From the NCBI GenBank assembly GCA_008973525.1, contig WACJ01000126.1:620001-684000 (forward strand): 64,000 nt of DNA, given 5' to 3'. The notes under the pieces were generated by a model. The model saw only the letters and a list, made by a program, of their open reading frames with translations. It had not been told where the DNA came from and searched no databases. Source of the stretch: Stenopsyche tienmushanensis. Its lineage: Eukaryota > Arthropoda > Insecta > Trichoptera > Stenopsychidae. The position numbers were made by a program, and so were the translations under genes. Of this stretch, positions 1-11,701 are shown piece after piece (the first letter of the stretch is position 1; each line of letters opens with the position of its first letter).

Positions 1-118
1 ACGACACATTTTCCTTATTTCAACTGTTGTTGTCTGAAGTAGCATTTCCTCTTTAGTGTTTGCAAAGACGGCGCTTATTACTTTAATTAGGATTTCTTTT
101 GTGTAAATTAACTCTTTT

Positions 119-215
119 GGCGGCCCTATTACGTGGTTTACACGGTCTCCAGATCTGACACCATTCGATTTTTTGTCTGGGAACATGCCCTATTCCGTGA
201 ATCACGCGTTTTTCA
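119..215 (+). pseudogene. Tc1/mariner transposase C-terminal fragment
   Basis: In the frame starting at 122 the translation contains GPITWFTRSPDLTPFDF, the W-x-x-RSPDLxPxDF signature that lies around the last catalytic acidic residue of Tc1/mariner DDE transposases. The frame is lost soon after and no start or TIR is visible, so this is a short decayed fragment. The motif match is direct; the exact family is not determined. Confidence 0.6.
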
Positions 216-240
216 GATCTGACACCACTGGACTGTATTA

Positions 241-1080
241 AATATATCTAGCAATTTTATGTTGAAGACTAGTGATATACTAATTTTAGAGATATTAGAA
301 ACTTCGTATAAAGTAGGTTTTTTTATAAATATTTTTTTAATTTTATTTAAATTGATTGTTTATTTAGGGTTGCCTTAATATACAAAAATTGCGCTTTCAA
401 TTTTATGCTCTTTCGGTGACAACTAGGGTTTATACAAAAACCGACATTTTTCAAAACCGGTTTTCAGTTTTCGAACAGTTTTCGGTTTTAAGAATTATAA
501 AATTAAAATAAGGGGTTTTTCAAAATTATTCTAATTTTATTCAATGGTTAAAGCATAATATTTCTTATTTATGAATAAAAGTGAGAACGAACGAAAGACA
601 CATTTATCCACAATATTAAAAAAATATATATTCGAGAATTCCACTTTTTTTCGATTATGTGGTAATAGTGCATTCTGTCGCCTAAGGATGAAAAAATTCG
701 TAGAAGATTTGAATTTTACTCCAGCCTGCCTATTGTAAAGATAAGAATTCATTTCGAAAAAGATTCAAAACTATCTTCTGAGAAGAACTTTTCTTATCTA
801 AATCAACGTGTCGTCGCACCAAGTGCAAGAACACGTGCTGTCAAATGAACGATTCAATTTTTTTTGTTCAAAATTCTTATATGTATAGTGAAATTTTAAT
901 TTTTATATTCAAAACCGAATTTTCAGAGTAAAAAAACCGTTTTCAAAGGTCACAATTTTGCCTAAAAACCGATAAGCTCATCAAGAATAAATTGTGATTT
1001 GTAAAATTCAAACTTAACGACTCACTTTACAATCGATTCATTTTCAACGAGCGAAGAATTTATTCGGAATTTAGCGCGCC
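241..1080. other. AT-rich DNA, no gene recognised
   Basis: Low-complexity AT-rich sequence with short open frames on both strands and no domain I recognise. A 71-codon minus-strand frame at 537-752 has no splice, motif or composition support and is not called. Confidence 0.5.
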
Positions 1081-1600
1081 ACTAAAATATTTGCGATGTA
1101 GTGGGTGATATTTCAAATGTTGGAAAATGGTTCGAGAAATTTCGATTCAAAAAATAGCCCTGGAAGTACAAGACCATGCAACTTAATAACTGGCAGTGAG
1201 AAATGGGTACTTTATTCTAATCATGGACGCAAAAATCAATGATTATCGAAAGATCAGGTAGCAAAATCGACACCGAAGCCCAGCCTGACAATAAAAACAT
1301 TATATTGTCTGTTTGGTGGGACTGGAAGGGTATTATTCATTTTTAAGTATTTAAACCTGGATAGATGGTAAATGCAAAACAATATTGTGAATAATTAGAT
1401 CGTTTAGGGATGGAAATAAAAAAGAAGTAACCTTATTTTGTGCAACCAAAGACAAGTGTTTTTACAGCATACGGCGAAAATAACGCTGGAAAAAATAAAT
1501 AGCCTTAGATGAAAGACAATTCGACATCCCTCTTATTCTCCAAACAACGCTCCGTCGGATTTCCATCTTTTTAGATATGTTGAACAATGGAAATTACATT
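1081..1600 (+). pseudogene. mariner transposase remnant
   Basis: Plus-strand translation, with frame breaks, gives a stretch resembling EKW-to-catalytic-core sequence and then LSVWWDWKGIIHF near 1300-1344. That is the second-Asp region of mariner transposases (family pattern LSVWWDxKG), where W-D-W keeps the acidic residue. Downstream text matches the usual QLDRL and HQDNA-to-PSDY region only loosely. Several in-frame stops mark it as dead. TIRs were not located. Confidence 0.65.
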
Positions 1601-3720
1601 TTGTAATAATACAAAAAAATACATGAGCATTCAAATATATCGTTTAAAAAATATTATTTTTAGCGGTAATTTAATAGTAATCAAACTTGTTTCGCTATGG
1701 AGCATATGGAGATGGGTGCAGGGGGTGCGCGCGACACAGTTTGAGTGTGCGCGGTGTAATGTACGAGTAATAACATGACTTGGTCCTTTAGTCTCCTCTG
1801 TGTGTTTGTTATTTTATAAACTCGCGCTAAGGATGTAAGGAAATTAGTGTTATGATAACCGCCGATCGCGGAGCACGCTTCTCGCTCCTCACAGCATCCC
1901 TCCATTTATCATGACGCGATTTTATCCACACTAAACATCCACAATAACCAACCCCCGACCGACTAAATATTCCATTTCGGATGATATTTCCTGTGATTTT
2001 TTTCGATTTATTGACATTATTTATTTCATAATATAGCCGTTGAATCGCGTTGATATAGCGTGTACGTTCAGTGAATTTATCTCCGAGATCTTGTTGTTGT
2101 ATTCGAGAAGAGATGGTATTTTTGTGATCGTTCAACTTGGAGATATCCAGTTTTCACCTGACTGAAGGTGGGGTCTCCCGCCAACCCGGCTGTCATCATA
2201 TTTTCCGACGGGAACAAGGTATTAACTGACATCACGTATTTTTACACCCCTTTGTATTTTTCCTTTTTTTAGATCAAAATGCAAACATATCACAATAAAA
2301 TAATTTAATTCGCAATGTGTTTATTAAAAAAATATTTTAAAAAAACATCAACGAATTTATCCGAAAGCTTAATTATTTTATCGCTAAAAATCTTAAATTT
2401 ATATTTAAAAACGTATATTATTCGGTTAATTAAAAGATAAATAAAATTATATGTTATTGTTATGTTGTGGTTTATTTGTGGTTAATTTATTCTTAAACGT
2501 TTACATTATACAAAAAAAAAATTGTTGTTTAACAAGCGATATATTTGATAAATGATCATAGTTTGTATATTAAAAAAATCATTTTGGTCAATCATTAAAT
2601 ACTTAAAAAGATCAGTTAAGCATGTAATATTATATAAGATGTGTTTAACTGAAATTAAATGCATCGATTAACTCATAATCGCCCGGCGCTCGATTAAAAG
2701 CTGCGAGAGTAACGCCATCCGAAATGATTAAGCGCTTCAATACGCCGCATTTCGCTGACAATCGCACGTCCTCAGCCTGAAAATTGCAACAATTTGAGGG
2801 CAAACAGCTCGAAAAGCCGCCGTAGAGTGGAACGCGAAATTGAATTAACGTACTAAAATGATATAACACGTATCACTACTGTTCGAGTGGACCTCTCGAG
2901 CTGTTTAAAACAATTCAGTCAATTGCAACATGGCGTGCTTGATTTAATCATGCAAGTGGCCGAACGGGCAAGCTGGTATGTGTCTAATGTACCATCACTA
3001 TCATCATCATCATCATCATCATCGCCGATCGTGGCGTGGGGACAGCTCACTTACCGCCATTGACACCATCGGCTCTTTCGCGGTTGTCATAAATTCAGAA
3101 CTGTGCAAGATTTGCCATCGTTCGAAGAAAGCATCATTTTCGATCTTGAAATTGAACTCCAGCTATTAACACTTTAAAGTCCGCGCCCGCGTTGACTTAA
3201 GCATGCCAAAAATATCATATGAACTTAAATATCATCCGTCGGCAAAATATAGCAAATTGAAATAAATTAAACAAATAAATCATCAATTTTCTTATTAAAA
3301 TGCGTTTAACACACAATTTAAATATGGGTTGAGCCATCATTTTTTGCGTTTTTGAAATAATTTTCAAATAAATTATTATTTACAAGAACAAAAATATCCT
3401 GGAAAATGTACAAATAGCTGTTATCTCACCGCTGGCATTCATTAAATCTTGCCCTTATATATTTTGTAAAATTTTATAAAACACAATGTTTAGAGTTTAT
3501 CGACCATTTATTGAGGGATTTTCTATTGTTGTAACCAACAAATTACTGCAATTTTAATAGAAAAAGATCCCGTAACATTTTCACATAGTCTGCAGAATTA
3601 ATTGTTATAGTATTACCGCGGGGATTTTCAAAAACGTAGCCGATAATTTAAGTCCAAGGGTCAGATTTGAGGAATTCCAGCGGCGAAATGGCGAATATTT
3701 GGACAATATTATTTTTATAT
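1601..3720. other. Non-repetitive intergenic DNA
   Basis: Contains moderately GC-rich islands (about 1690-2230 and 2650-3180) separated by very AT-rich DNA. Open frames occur on both strands in the islands (for example 102 codons on the minus strand, 1827-2135), but none has a recognisable domain or convincing splice context. They may be conserved non-coding DNA. Confidence 0.4.
2992..3023 (+). repeat. (CAT)n microsatellite
   Basis: About ten near-perfect CAT units with one CTAT interruption near the start. It translates to poly-His in one frame, which is an artefact of the repeat. Confidence 0.9.
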
Positions 3721-3721
3721 A

Positions 3722-4409
3722 CACTTGGGCCTGTTTTTATGCGATTTTAAAGTTATGCGCTTATCAAAAATAATGGACTTAACCCTCATTATTTTATAGA
3801 GCGCAAAGCTTTTTTTTATGCGAATGCGCCTAAAAAAATATAAGAATCATCCACATTTAGAACGTCCAAATGTAAAAATAGTATTTCTTCCATCCAAGAT
3901 GACATATTTAATTCAGCCACTAGATTAGGGCATCATTTCCACTTTTAAAAAGTATTATGTCAGCTGAAATCATCACTTTGGCATATCAACTTGGTGGAGA
4001 AGGCTTTGATACTTTTTCTCAAAATGATGTCGATGAATTGCTTGAGTATACTCCTTCGAATGATATTATTGCTTTGATCTTATATGCCAGCCAAGAAACA
4101 GAAGACGATATTTAAGTGGAAGAAACTTCTGCCTCCCATACTGTAAAAATTATACAAGAAATTATTCAAATTCCAGTACGAGCTTAAGAATTGCATATCA
4201 CGAACTCTGTAAAATATTATTGCTTAATCTTTGCAACGTTTTTTTTATGCGATTTTTGCTACATTTTATCACATCGATTTGAAGTTATGCGGTTTTTAAA
4301 AATAATGGAATCAATCCCTAATTATTCTATGTAGTTCAAGTCTTTTTTTAGGCTGATTTTTTATATGCGACTCCCCGTGGAATCAATCGCATAAAAACAG
4401 ACCCAAATA
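3722..4409 (+). mobile_element. pogo/Tigger-like DNA transposon, internally deleted
   Basis: The ends form inverted repeats: 3725-3746 and 4385-4406 match over about 21 of 22 positions (core CTGTTTTTATGCGATT). A TA dinucleotide at 3720-3721 and another at 4410-4411 fit a TA target-site duplication. The subterminal DNA repeats TATGCGRTTT-type blocks, as in Tigger elements. The interior carries a transposase C-terminal remnant (3957-4187). Termini resemble those of the larger structures at 27874 and 40334, which begin CACTT and continue CCTTTTTTTGTGCGG. Confidence 0.7.
3957..4187 (+). pseudogene. pogo/Tigger-type transposase C-terminal remnant
   Basis: A 52-codon open frame starting MSAEIITLAYQLGG reaches a stop at 4113-4115. 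The same frame then continues for 23 codons (VEETSASHTVKIIQEIIQI and onward) to a second stop. The acidic helix-rich tail, with an AELA-like QNDVDELLEY segment followed by an acidic stretch, resembles the C-termini of jerky/Tigger transposases. The catalytic core is missing. Family assignment is inferred from this tail and from the flanking TIRs. Confidence 0.5.
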
Positions 4410-4500
4410 TAATAATTTTCCAGGATTAAAAAAATTATGGCCCATTTAAATTTTTAACTAAAACGATGAACTGATGAATGTTTTTGGTATTAAATTATGC

Positions 4501-4665
4501 TGATATATGCACCACATGTTGAAAACCAATGGTATGTTTAAATATGCAATCTTTTGTTAGTCCCACTGAAAATTCGTTTTATTCTATTAGCTGGTTTAAG
4601 ATTTAAAACAATTTTACGATCGAATTTATTGCGAAATCGCCCCGAATATAAAGTGTTTTAATATC
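4501..4665 (+). repeat. TTAA-type dispersed repeat H, degenerate copy
   Basis: Shares with 26570-26747 and 43093-43292 the string of a tattagctg-like box, tcaattttacga, a gcgaaat box and an end in taaagtgtt. The other copies end TAAAGTGTTAA; here the end is mutated. Probably a short non-autonomous TTAA-specific element. Confidence 0.4.
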
Positions 4666-5160
4666 ACATCTTCTTAATGTGTTATAGTTTTTATCAAATT
4701 AATCGAAAAGCGACGGATATAATGGAATATATCGTCTATAATGTATTAAAAAATGCAGAAAATTATTTGATTAAGTTCCGGATAATGTTAATAATAATAT
4801 TTTCCTGTGTCAATTATTATAATTATAGCGTTCGCTGTGCGAGATTATCATTTATTTGATTTGTTGCAGCAATCATTTAATTACTGTGTAGAATTTGGAA
4901 AAAAAACGGGAACGCTAAAAATCGCCTGGAGCTTTGTGAGCCCTGATAAAAGTAATCGTATCCGAAGTTGATAACTATAACGTATTTTCAACAATTAAAA
5001 ATAGTTATACTAATCTTATTTCAAAACGGTGATAGCTTTATCAATTAATTAAACCACACGAAGGCTGAAAAATATTGATACAAGCGAAGTGCGTAAAAAT
5101 CCAGAAGTTTGAAATAATATTGATCGATCAATTTGCTCGTTTTTATTTTATTTCAAAATA

Positions 5161-5232
5161 TTCCGATACCGGGAATCGAACAAGAGTCTCCTGGATGAAA
5201 GCCAGGTATCCTAGCTATCAGACCATATCGGA
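5161..5232 (-). tRNA. degenerate tRNA-Glu (TTC), probable pseudogene
   Basis: The minus strand reads TCCGATATGG... to ...TATCGGA with a perfectly paired acceptor stem and anticodon TTC in the loop CTTTCAT. It is clearly a tRNA-Glu relative of those at 11017 and 26078. The D-loop is altered (GGTCTGATAGC instead of GGTCTAGTGGC) and the 5' half of the T-stem reads CTCTTG opposite CCCGG, so the T-stem no longer pairs well. A TTTT run follows on the minus strand. Likely a decaying copy. Confidence 0.75.
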
Positions 5233-5860
5233 TTTATAATTGATATAATTTTAAATTTATAAGAATATTGATATAATTATACCCGAAGCGATTTTAGAAT
5301 AAAAGCGCTTTAACATGTCACAATATGTTGTGGATATTCAAGATGGAAGTTGATACTTGATGAAATTGGCATCTGGAATAATCTAAAATTCAAAAGACGA
5401 TAGTTCAGATTAAAAATCATGAACATATTGAACTTTTTGCTTTTAAAAGCCACAACAAAAGCTCTAGTCTTGATCATACAATTGTCGTTTATATATATTA
5501 AATTTAGATTCTTCCATTGAATAAAGCAAGCAAAAGCAAACATTAAATCACAGATCTTCACATTTTAATAGATCTTAGTGTTTTCATTTTATTTTTAAAT
5601 AAATTCAATAGAAATCATCAGGGCTGCCCATCGAATGATCTTTGCTACGTAACTATTTTGGGATATTTTGATCAGAATACCTTATACATTTTTTTCTTAT
5701 TAGCATTATTAGTAAATTGATACAACCCTAAATAAATGGCATGTATACAATTTTAATAAAAAATATTAATTATGTGTTATGACAATCTTGAACAAGTAGG
5801 GACTATGTAGAATATATAATAAAAACCATAAAATGAATAATAAATACAAATCAAAATATA
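5233..5860. other. AT-rich intergenic DNA
   Basis: No recognisable gene. Short open frames only. Confidence 0.5.
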
Positions 5861-6305
5861 GGGCATTTTAATACGAACGTCCAATGTTTAAATGTAAATG
5901 ATACAATTTATATATAAGATATCTACTTAATTATTATTTTATTTAAAAGATTATTTTATGGCATTAAGTATAAAATATAAATTTGTTCAAATATCTGCTG
6001 AAATTTTGCTTGGAGGTACGTATTCGAGAGGTTCAATTTTCATCGAATTTGTCGCATAAATCTGGCTGAATTTCCTGGATGGCGCTTTTTATGTTGAATT
6101 TGAGGACATCAATTGATTGCAGTTTATACGCATAGATCTGCGATTTAAGATAGTCCCAAAGGAAGAAGTCTAAAAGCATTAAATCGCTCGTGTTGTATGT
6201 CCATCGTGGTTTGCGCTGTTGTGGGCATTTGTTGAAACAACACATTGTCGGTATCCAAATCGGCCTAGCCGAATGAATTTTGAGCGTCCTTATCGAAATA
6301 CCCTG
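5861..6305 (-). mobile_element. Tc1-like family E deletion derivative
   Basis: Left end GGGCATTTTAATACGAACGTC and right end GACGCTCA... reading inward from TACAGGGTATTTCG are inverted versions of each other, and TA flanks both sides (5859-5860, 6306-6307). The minus strand encodes a transposase C-terminus: PRWTYNTSDLMLLDFFLWDYLK, then IQEIQPDLCDKF, then after a frameshift RIRTSKQNFSRYL. This is the PPRSxDLTPLDFFLWGYLK to RGGHL tail seen in many insect Tc1/mariner elements. The N-terminal two thirds are deleted. Confidence 0.8.
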
Positions 6306-6307
6306 TA

Positions 6308-7430
6308 CTTACAAACATTTTCTGTAAATACCCCTGGTAATGACTTCCAGGGACTTCTAATATATCTTAAATCTCTGGCTTAAATATTGCAATTTTTTGC
6401 TTTTGATTAAGAAGAAAAAGAAAGAAAATATATACGCAAAACACTGTCTTCATCCCTGTCTTGCATTCATAATCTCCGATCTCAATGTGCAAGAGTTCTT
6501 TTTCTACATACTGGAATTCGATCGCAAATACGCGACTGTACTCATCAAGAGGTTAAACATGGCCATAATTTCGTTTTTATTGAGCCTTCTATCGAAAATA
6601 TCCTCTCAGTTGTCGATGAGGTTGGTTTTTATCGACAATGCGGAATCGTAAAGAATATTACACCTTTCTTTGATATGATCATAATTTTTGAATAGTTTTT
6701 GAATGAACTTTATATGCACAGTGATGTTTCTGATTCTATTGCTTCTATTTCTTTTTTTAACATCTACACTTCTAAATTATTGGATGACTTGTCGTTTTGT
6801 AATAAAATGTTGGTTGTTAGCACTTTTTGGTTGCAATTTCCGATTTTAATAACCATTAGTGATTTGTTGAATGATTCAAAGAGTAAAAGTAATATTTTTA
6901 ACATCACGCTTATTGAGTTTCATCTTGTTTTAATTTTAAATTCATTAAGAAAAAAACCGAATAAAACCCGATTAATTTAATAAATATTCGAATTTACGAA
7001 TATTACTGGGCAAATATATCCAAATATCGAATATTCGATTGGAATCCCTATTTGTGATTATTTTGCCTTATTTTAACAAACGACAAATTTCGATTGGATT
7101 TTTAAATTAAACCGAATTGAAATAAAAACCCCTAAACGCAATGTTAAATTTCTTGGAATTGGAAGCATACAAAAACTCTTATCTCCTAGAGATAAATTAA
7201 ATATTTTTCAACAAGCTAATGAGCTGAACGATAACAACTTTTTAATCACATTTCTAATACATAATTTAATTAAATACATTTTACAATACACGCAATTCCA
7301 AATAAAATTACTAAATTTGGGTTATTTAATCAAAAAGGTGCTTATGATAGGACTATTTGGAAAATTATATATAAATTATAATTTGATTATTGTTGCAAAT
7401 TCAATCACTCACTCATGGGCGTCCCTGCAC
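6308..7430. other. AT-rich intergenic DNA
   Basis: Two plus-strand open frames of 84 and 93 codons (6397-6651, 6699-6980) lack motifs and have the base composition of the surrounding AT-rich DNA. I do not call genes here. Confidence 0.4.
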
Positions 7431-7615
7431 GACTTTACTTTGTCTATGTATACGCGAAGAAATGAAGAAATATTGGGTGCTATCAACAGTGTTTATTTAT
7501 TGATATACAAGCTTCATACATGCTGCGCGGTCCTGAGAGATAAGTGGATTTGTACAGACGATAAGTGGCGGACATACAAATACAGCATTTACGTTTAAGT
7601 CATTTTAAAATTAAA
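7430..7615 (+). repeat. dispersed repeat C, copy 1
   Basis: Shares the landmarks TATACGCGAAGAAATGAA, GCTATCAACAGTGT, TTATTGATATACAAG, CTGCGCGGTCCTGAGAGA and an end near AGCATTTACGTT with copies at 23566, 28285, 35484 and 60597. No TIR or coding capacity is obvious; the class is unknown. Confidence 0.65.
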
Positions 7616-7659
7616 TCACTACGCAAAAGGGTTAAAAGTAGAAACGTTCAACGCATCCT

Positions 7660-7835
7660 TTTGATTCTGTTTGACCTCAAAATTTCACTTGATGGCTTTG
7701 TTTACGTGAAAATGCGTTGCGCAACAGAGAATGCTACTTCTTGCTTTCTTTCTACAGTGATGGGATCAAGAAGCTTCCTATCCGATGGAATAAATGTATT
7801 TCTAATGAAGAGAACTATGTAGAAAAATAAGACAC
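7660..7835 (-). pseudogene. mariner J transposase N-terminal remnant
   Basis: Minus-strand translation gives KLLDPITVERKQEVAFSVAQRIF, matching the start of the remnant at 50991-51212 (minus), KFLDPVTEERRRKIASTVVQR. Both precede the helix-turn-helix of a mariner transposase. The frame breaks after the shared part. The DNA upstream of the start (7800-7870) is also similar between the copies. Confidence 0.6.
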
Positions 7836-9195
7836 TCCATTTGTGTTTTTAAATATCACTAATAAATTTGTATAGCGAAATTTCATATATATATACATAT
7901 ATGTAAAATATTCGAATCAGATTTTGATGAATATTTTCCAGTCATAATTTGATTATTCTTATTTTATGATCGCCCCGATGATTACCGTATACAAATTAGA
8001 TGTAGTGTGCATAGATGTAAGTATGTTATTATGCATATCAATTGATGTGGAAGCGTACATAGTTCGTTCGGCAGTGCGGGGTCAGCGCCGTTATTGTGAT
8101 GCGGGTGTCCAAAATAAATGATTTGACATTTATATTTGATGGAGACATTACGATTTGGTTAAGACCCAATTTATTTGGTTATCATGTGTTTATTGGCCCC
8201 TCGTGGACTGACGAAATATCAGACGGGAATGTTTATGCCTTATAAATATACTAATAATCATGTGCCATATTGAACCATTAAGTTCCATTTAGTGACGGGC
8301 CGCATGCGATAGGGTTAGCTCCACAACTATGCAGAGGTCGCCGAATCAATATGCGATATCAATCCTATCGATCTTCCATTGTATTTCGTAATAGCCGCCA
8401 ACGCTAATAAAATCTCCAGGACTGATTTCGTTTGGGCAATTTGACGAGCCAACGCAGGAAGAAATGAGAAGAATTGGCCTTTTAAGATGCTAAATTGCTC
8501 GAGCGCTTCGAGTAATCCCACAGAAGAAGAATACGTTCGTACATCTTATAATCAAATAATTTAATACGTTTATGGTAATGAAAAAATGGCTCTTGTCTAT
8601 TCTGACCGTAATGTACAGTACATAGTCCGCTTAAATAAATTATTGTGTCAGATAATGAAATTGACTACTCTAATGGTGTCGGTGCCCATTGCGACTTGAT
8701 TCACTGTGGGTGTCAATAAAAATCATCTCTTTGGGATCATGTCTTTGGATTGTTGCAAAACAACCAAAGAAAAATGGGAAGAACTACTTATCTTCTTGAC
8801 TCGAAGATAATTTAAATTTTGATTCAAATTTAATCCAAATATCTTGAATACAATCCAATAACGATGATCTCAAATGAATAATTTGAATCAATGAGCGCTC
8901 ATGATAATGCGATGACCCGCTCAGATCATAATTTGGATGCAAACACTGCTTAACTGATACTTTTTAAATCATACATTTTCGAAAAGATTACACAATTGTG
9001 ACTTGATAAACCTATCATAGCTGATGTAATCAAGAGCATTACATGTTCTATTCATCATTTCAACAGAGAATAATCTAGTCATTAAATGCGGCAACGTCAT
9101 ATTCTAAATATGCATTCGAATAGAAGTAAAAATTGTTTACTATGAGGCATATCACATGAACGTTCGGAATTCGCAATTCCAATCCAATTTCTTTT
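7836..9195. other. Non-coding DNA with a moderately GC-rich island
   Basis: The 8030-8530 part is less AT-rich and carries a 64-codon leucine-rich frame on the minus strand (8327-8521) that I do not recognise. Around 7884-7904 there is a short TA-rich simple repeat. Nothing else is supported. Confidence 0.4.
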
Positions 9196-9712
9196 TAAAA
9201 GTTAACTAATACAATTAAAAATGCAATATATTAAATATTTTTATAATGTATGGTTTAAAATAATATGTAATACAAAGATAGTCTCAAAAGTACCCGACCT
9301 AACGTATAGATGGTATAAAAAATATTATGATTGAAATTGTATAGATGCTACGTTGCTTCCGTGATCGTACAGATTATAGAAAAAAGTCGCAAAAGGCTCT
9401 AAAAGAGGATGGAGTGGCCATAAGGATTGTATGCTCAATCGGTCCGCTATTTGGACCGCTGATATGACGAATGAGCACCTTGCGATCGGATGCCATACCT
9501 GAACATAACGATAACGAAGAAGATATGGATTAGATAGCTTAGTATGTATTATAAAAACGGACAGAGTTAATCAGAATTGTTGAATAAAATAAAAAGCACG
9601 TGCAACTCTCGACCGGGTCGGTATTCTACGTTTTGCGTTCCAAGCCCAGTTGCGCCCATGGCGAGCGCCTAGTTTGCCACGCCCTTGTTACGACCCTGAT
9701 GTTTTCGATAGC
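9196..9712 (+). mobile_element. mariner A deletion derivative, copy 1 (MITE-like)
   Basis: Contains the terminal block AGTCTCAAAAGTACCCGACC at about 9282, the box GCTACGTTGCTTCCGTGATCG, the internal palindrome CGGTCCG...CGGACCG, GATCGGATGCCATACCTGAA and a GC-rich tail (CGGGTCGGTATTC, then CCACGCCC). The same ordered blocks recur at 12030, 31396 (minus), 46810 (minus), 50690, 59803 and 62915 (minus). It carries no transposase frame and looks like an internal-deletion product of the mariner whose coding remnants are at 47160, 50300 and 60225. Confidence 0.75.
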
Positions 9713-9769
9713 AGCTTGAATATTGTTCTTCAGTTGAGCCAAGATCCTTGGATGATCAGTCAATATTAG

Positions 9770-10035
9770 GAATTTTAGATGGCTCGACAAAAAAGTCATA
9801 CGAGGCTAAATCGGGTAATAAATCTATCCTAACTCAACCCGTTTGATGTTTTTGGATGTATTGACGGTTCTTGAACCTCCAGGTTTTTTCGCTACATCGC
9901 TGATTTTCCTAGTCGTTGTCCAATAATCGATTTCCGATCAGAAATACACACGATATTAAAATGATTCCTGAATGCCTGTTGCCTGGCGATGATTAAACGC
10001 CTTTTGGCGTCATTAAATTCATTTTTAATAAGGAA
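9770..10035 (-). pseudogene. Tc1-like family E transposase N-terminal remnant
   Basis: The minus strand reads NDAKRRLIIARQQAFRNHF, then ISDRKSIIGQRLGKSAM, then KNLEVQEPSIHPKTSNG. This is the layout of the DUF4817-type helix-turn-helix and the following GxPRTVRTPENI linker common at the N-terminus of these transposases. Stops interrupt it. A shorter remnant of the same region sits at 17590-17700. Confidence 0.55.
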
Positions 10036-10529
10036 CCTGTATTATTATATAACCTTGTTTGTTTGCCATGCAGAAGCTACGATCTTTGGCTATCTATAGA
10101 TTTATCAGTATTTTTGCTAATTTCAAATAGTTTAATTTTTATCTTTTTCAATCACGGTCGATTTTTGATGAAATTGAAAATCCGACTCTTCATATGAAAT
10201 GCCCTAATATTAATAATATTGATTATCGATATTTTTCTGTAAATTCATTACTTTCAACACTTATTTTGATATTTATAAATTATTAAATGATTTTCCATGC
10301 TTATTGATCAGTTTGGAAGCCAATGATCTAAATCAGGTGTGACCAAAGCGGCGGGCGCGATCTCTCCTTTTATATAAAAATAATAAATAATATGTATTTA
10401 CAATATAACACTTTTCGCATTGATAATAAGAAAATATATTAACATATTGTTGTATTTATGAATTGATTAGTTTATGTGAGAAAATCATTATTTTCTGTTA
10501 TTAAAATAACTTGATATTGAATAAATATA

Positions 10530-10770
10530 GGGTATTTCAATAAGTACGCTTAATTTTTAAATGCAAATAAAACAAGTTGTGTGTAAGATATGCACGTAAT
10601 TTTTATATTATTTAAAAGGATATTTTATGGCATTAAGTATAAGGTATACCGTCGTTCAAATCTCCGCTGCTGTTTTGCTTGGTGGCACGTATTCGGGAGG
10701 TCTAATTTTTGACGACTGTCGCATAAATCTGGCTGAATTTGCTCGGTGGTCTGTGATTTTTAAAATGATC
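10530..10770 (-). mobile_element. Tc1-like family E copy, 3' end only
   Basis: Starts with the family terminus GGGTATTTCAATAAGTACGC after a TA, and contains the minus-strand C-terminal peptide RPPEYVPPSKTAAEI and a following stop region. It loses similarity to the other copies near 10770 and has no matching right TIR, so it is truncated. Confidence 0.65.
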
Positions 10771-11016
10771 ACATGCATATACAATGTTATAGATCGCCGC
10801 CTATATTTTTTTAAATAGTCGTAGGTAATGCTCAAAAGTTTGGCCATCCCTGATTTAAACCGAAAGCCAAAATAGATTAAATCTGAATTTTAAAAATGTA
10901 AGCGCATCCAAATGAGATAAATCCATATTAGGTAACATGTATTTTGTTAGTATTTGCACGCTTTTGATCATTGGCAAGTTCTGCATTAAATCTGCATAAA
11001 TATACAGCGAATATCA

Positions 11017-11088
11017 TCCGGTATGGTCTAGTGGCTAGGATACCTGGCTCTCACCCAGGAGGCTCGGGTTCGATTCCCGGTACCGGAA
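11017..11088 (+). tRNA. tRNA-Glu (CTC)
   Basis: 72 nt with TCCGGTA/TACCGGA acceptor stem, A-box-like TGGTCTAGTGGC, anticodon CTC in CTCTCAC, and B box GGTTCGATTCC. The T-stem pairs well. It is followed at once by a run of nine Ts, a Pol III terminator. It looks functional. Confidence 0.95.
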
Positions 11089-11094
11089 TATTTT
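11089..11094 (+). terminator. Pol III T-run after tRNA-Glu
   Basis: The tRNA 3' end is followed by TATTTTTTTTT, the expected RNA polymerase III stop signal; the T-run extends to about 11099. Confidence 0.7.
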
Positions 11095-11407
11095 TTTTTA
11101 TCTACACCCAATTTTAATAATTGCCACAAATTTGCATGAGAAGCATTAGGAATTCCATGCATTTTTAAAAGTCATGCGGCAATTTCAAGTGCGCGCAAAC
11201 GAAATTCGCCAATAGCGAGGGTCTTTTTTATTGACGTCGTTTGTTTTACGCACACTCACTATAATGGCTTTAAATATGTATAGAAATCTGCCACTACAAT
11301 GGGGCGTGATATATTTAATGGTGTAATGAAAATGTTAGCCGCGGGGGATGGCACTTATGATGTTGAATGGCGACACAGGGGTCGGTGATAATAAGCCATC
11401 ATTACTA

Positions 11408-11701
11408 TTAGTCATCGCCGTGGGTGACGAAACCCCCATGGGTAATTAAAAAAGCACCACCGATCGAAGCGTTTCGACGCGCTTTCTTTGGATCTGCGGC
11501 GAAGGTAATTCGATCCGGCGTTGGCAAGCAAGTTCGTTTGCGAGATTGACTTTGTTGCACAAAATCTGTATCGCTTTCCTCGGACGTTGTGGAGAAGTGT
11601 GATTGCCGGTCACTGAGTGGAGATGCGTTGCCCACGCGAGCGGCAGCCTGCCAATTCACAACCCGCCCACTCTCCTCCCGGTACATCGGCATAACTCGCA
11701 T
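11408..11701 (-). other. 97-codon open frame, unassigned
   Basis: A minus-strand frame of mixed, non-repetitive composition (MRVMPMYREESGRVVNW... with a Lys/Arg-rich SRKRTCLP patch, ending GGFVTHGDD) lies in DNA that is more GC-rich than its surroundings. It has no domain I recognise. It could be an exon of an unannotated minus-strand gene, a decayed mobile-element ORF or conserved non-coding DNA. An overlapping plus-strand frame (11589-11939) argues for caution. Confidence 0.2.

Noticed and set aside
1827..2135. 102-codon minus-strand frame
   Set aside because: Mixed composition but no recognisable domain, and overlapping frames exist on the same strand in another phase. Kept only as a note in the region entry.
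2978..3169. His-rich frame (YHHYHHHHHHH)
   Set aside because: It is the translation of a CAT microsatellite; the flanks are not coding-like.
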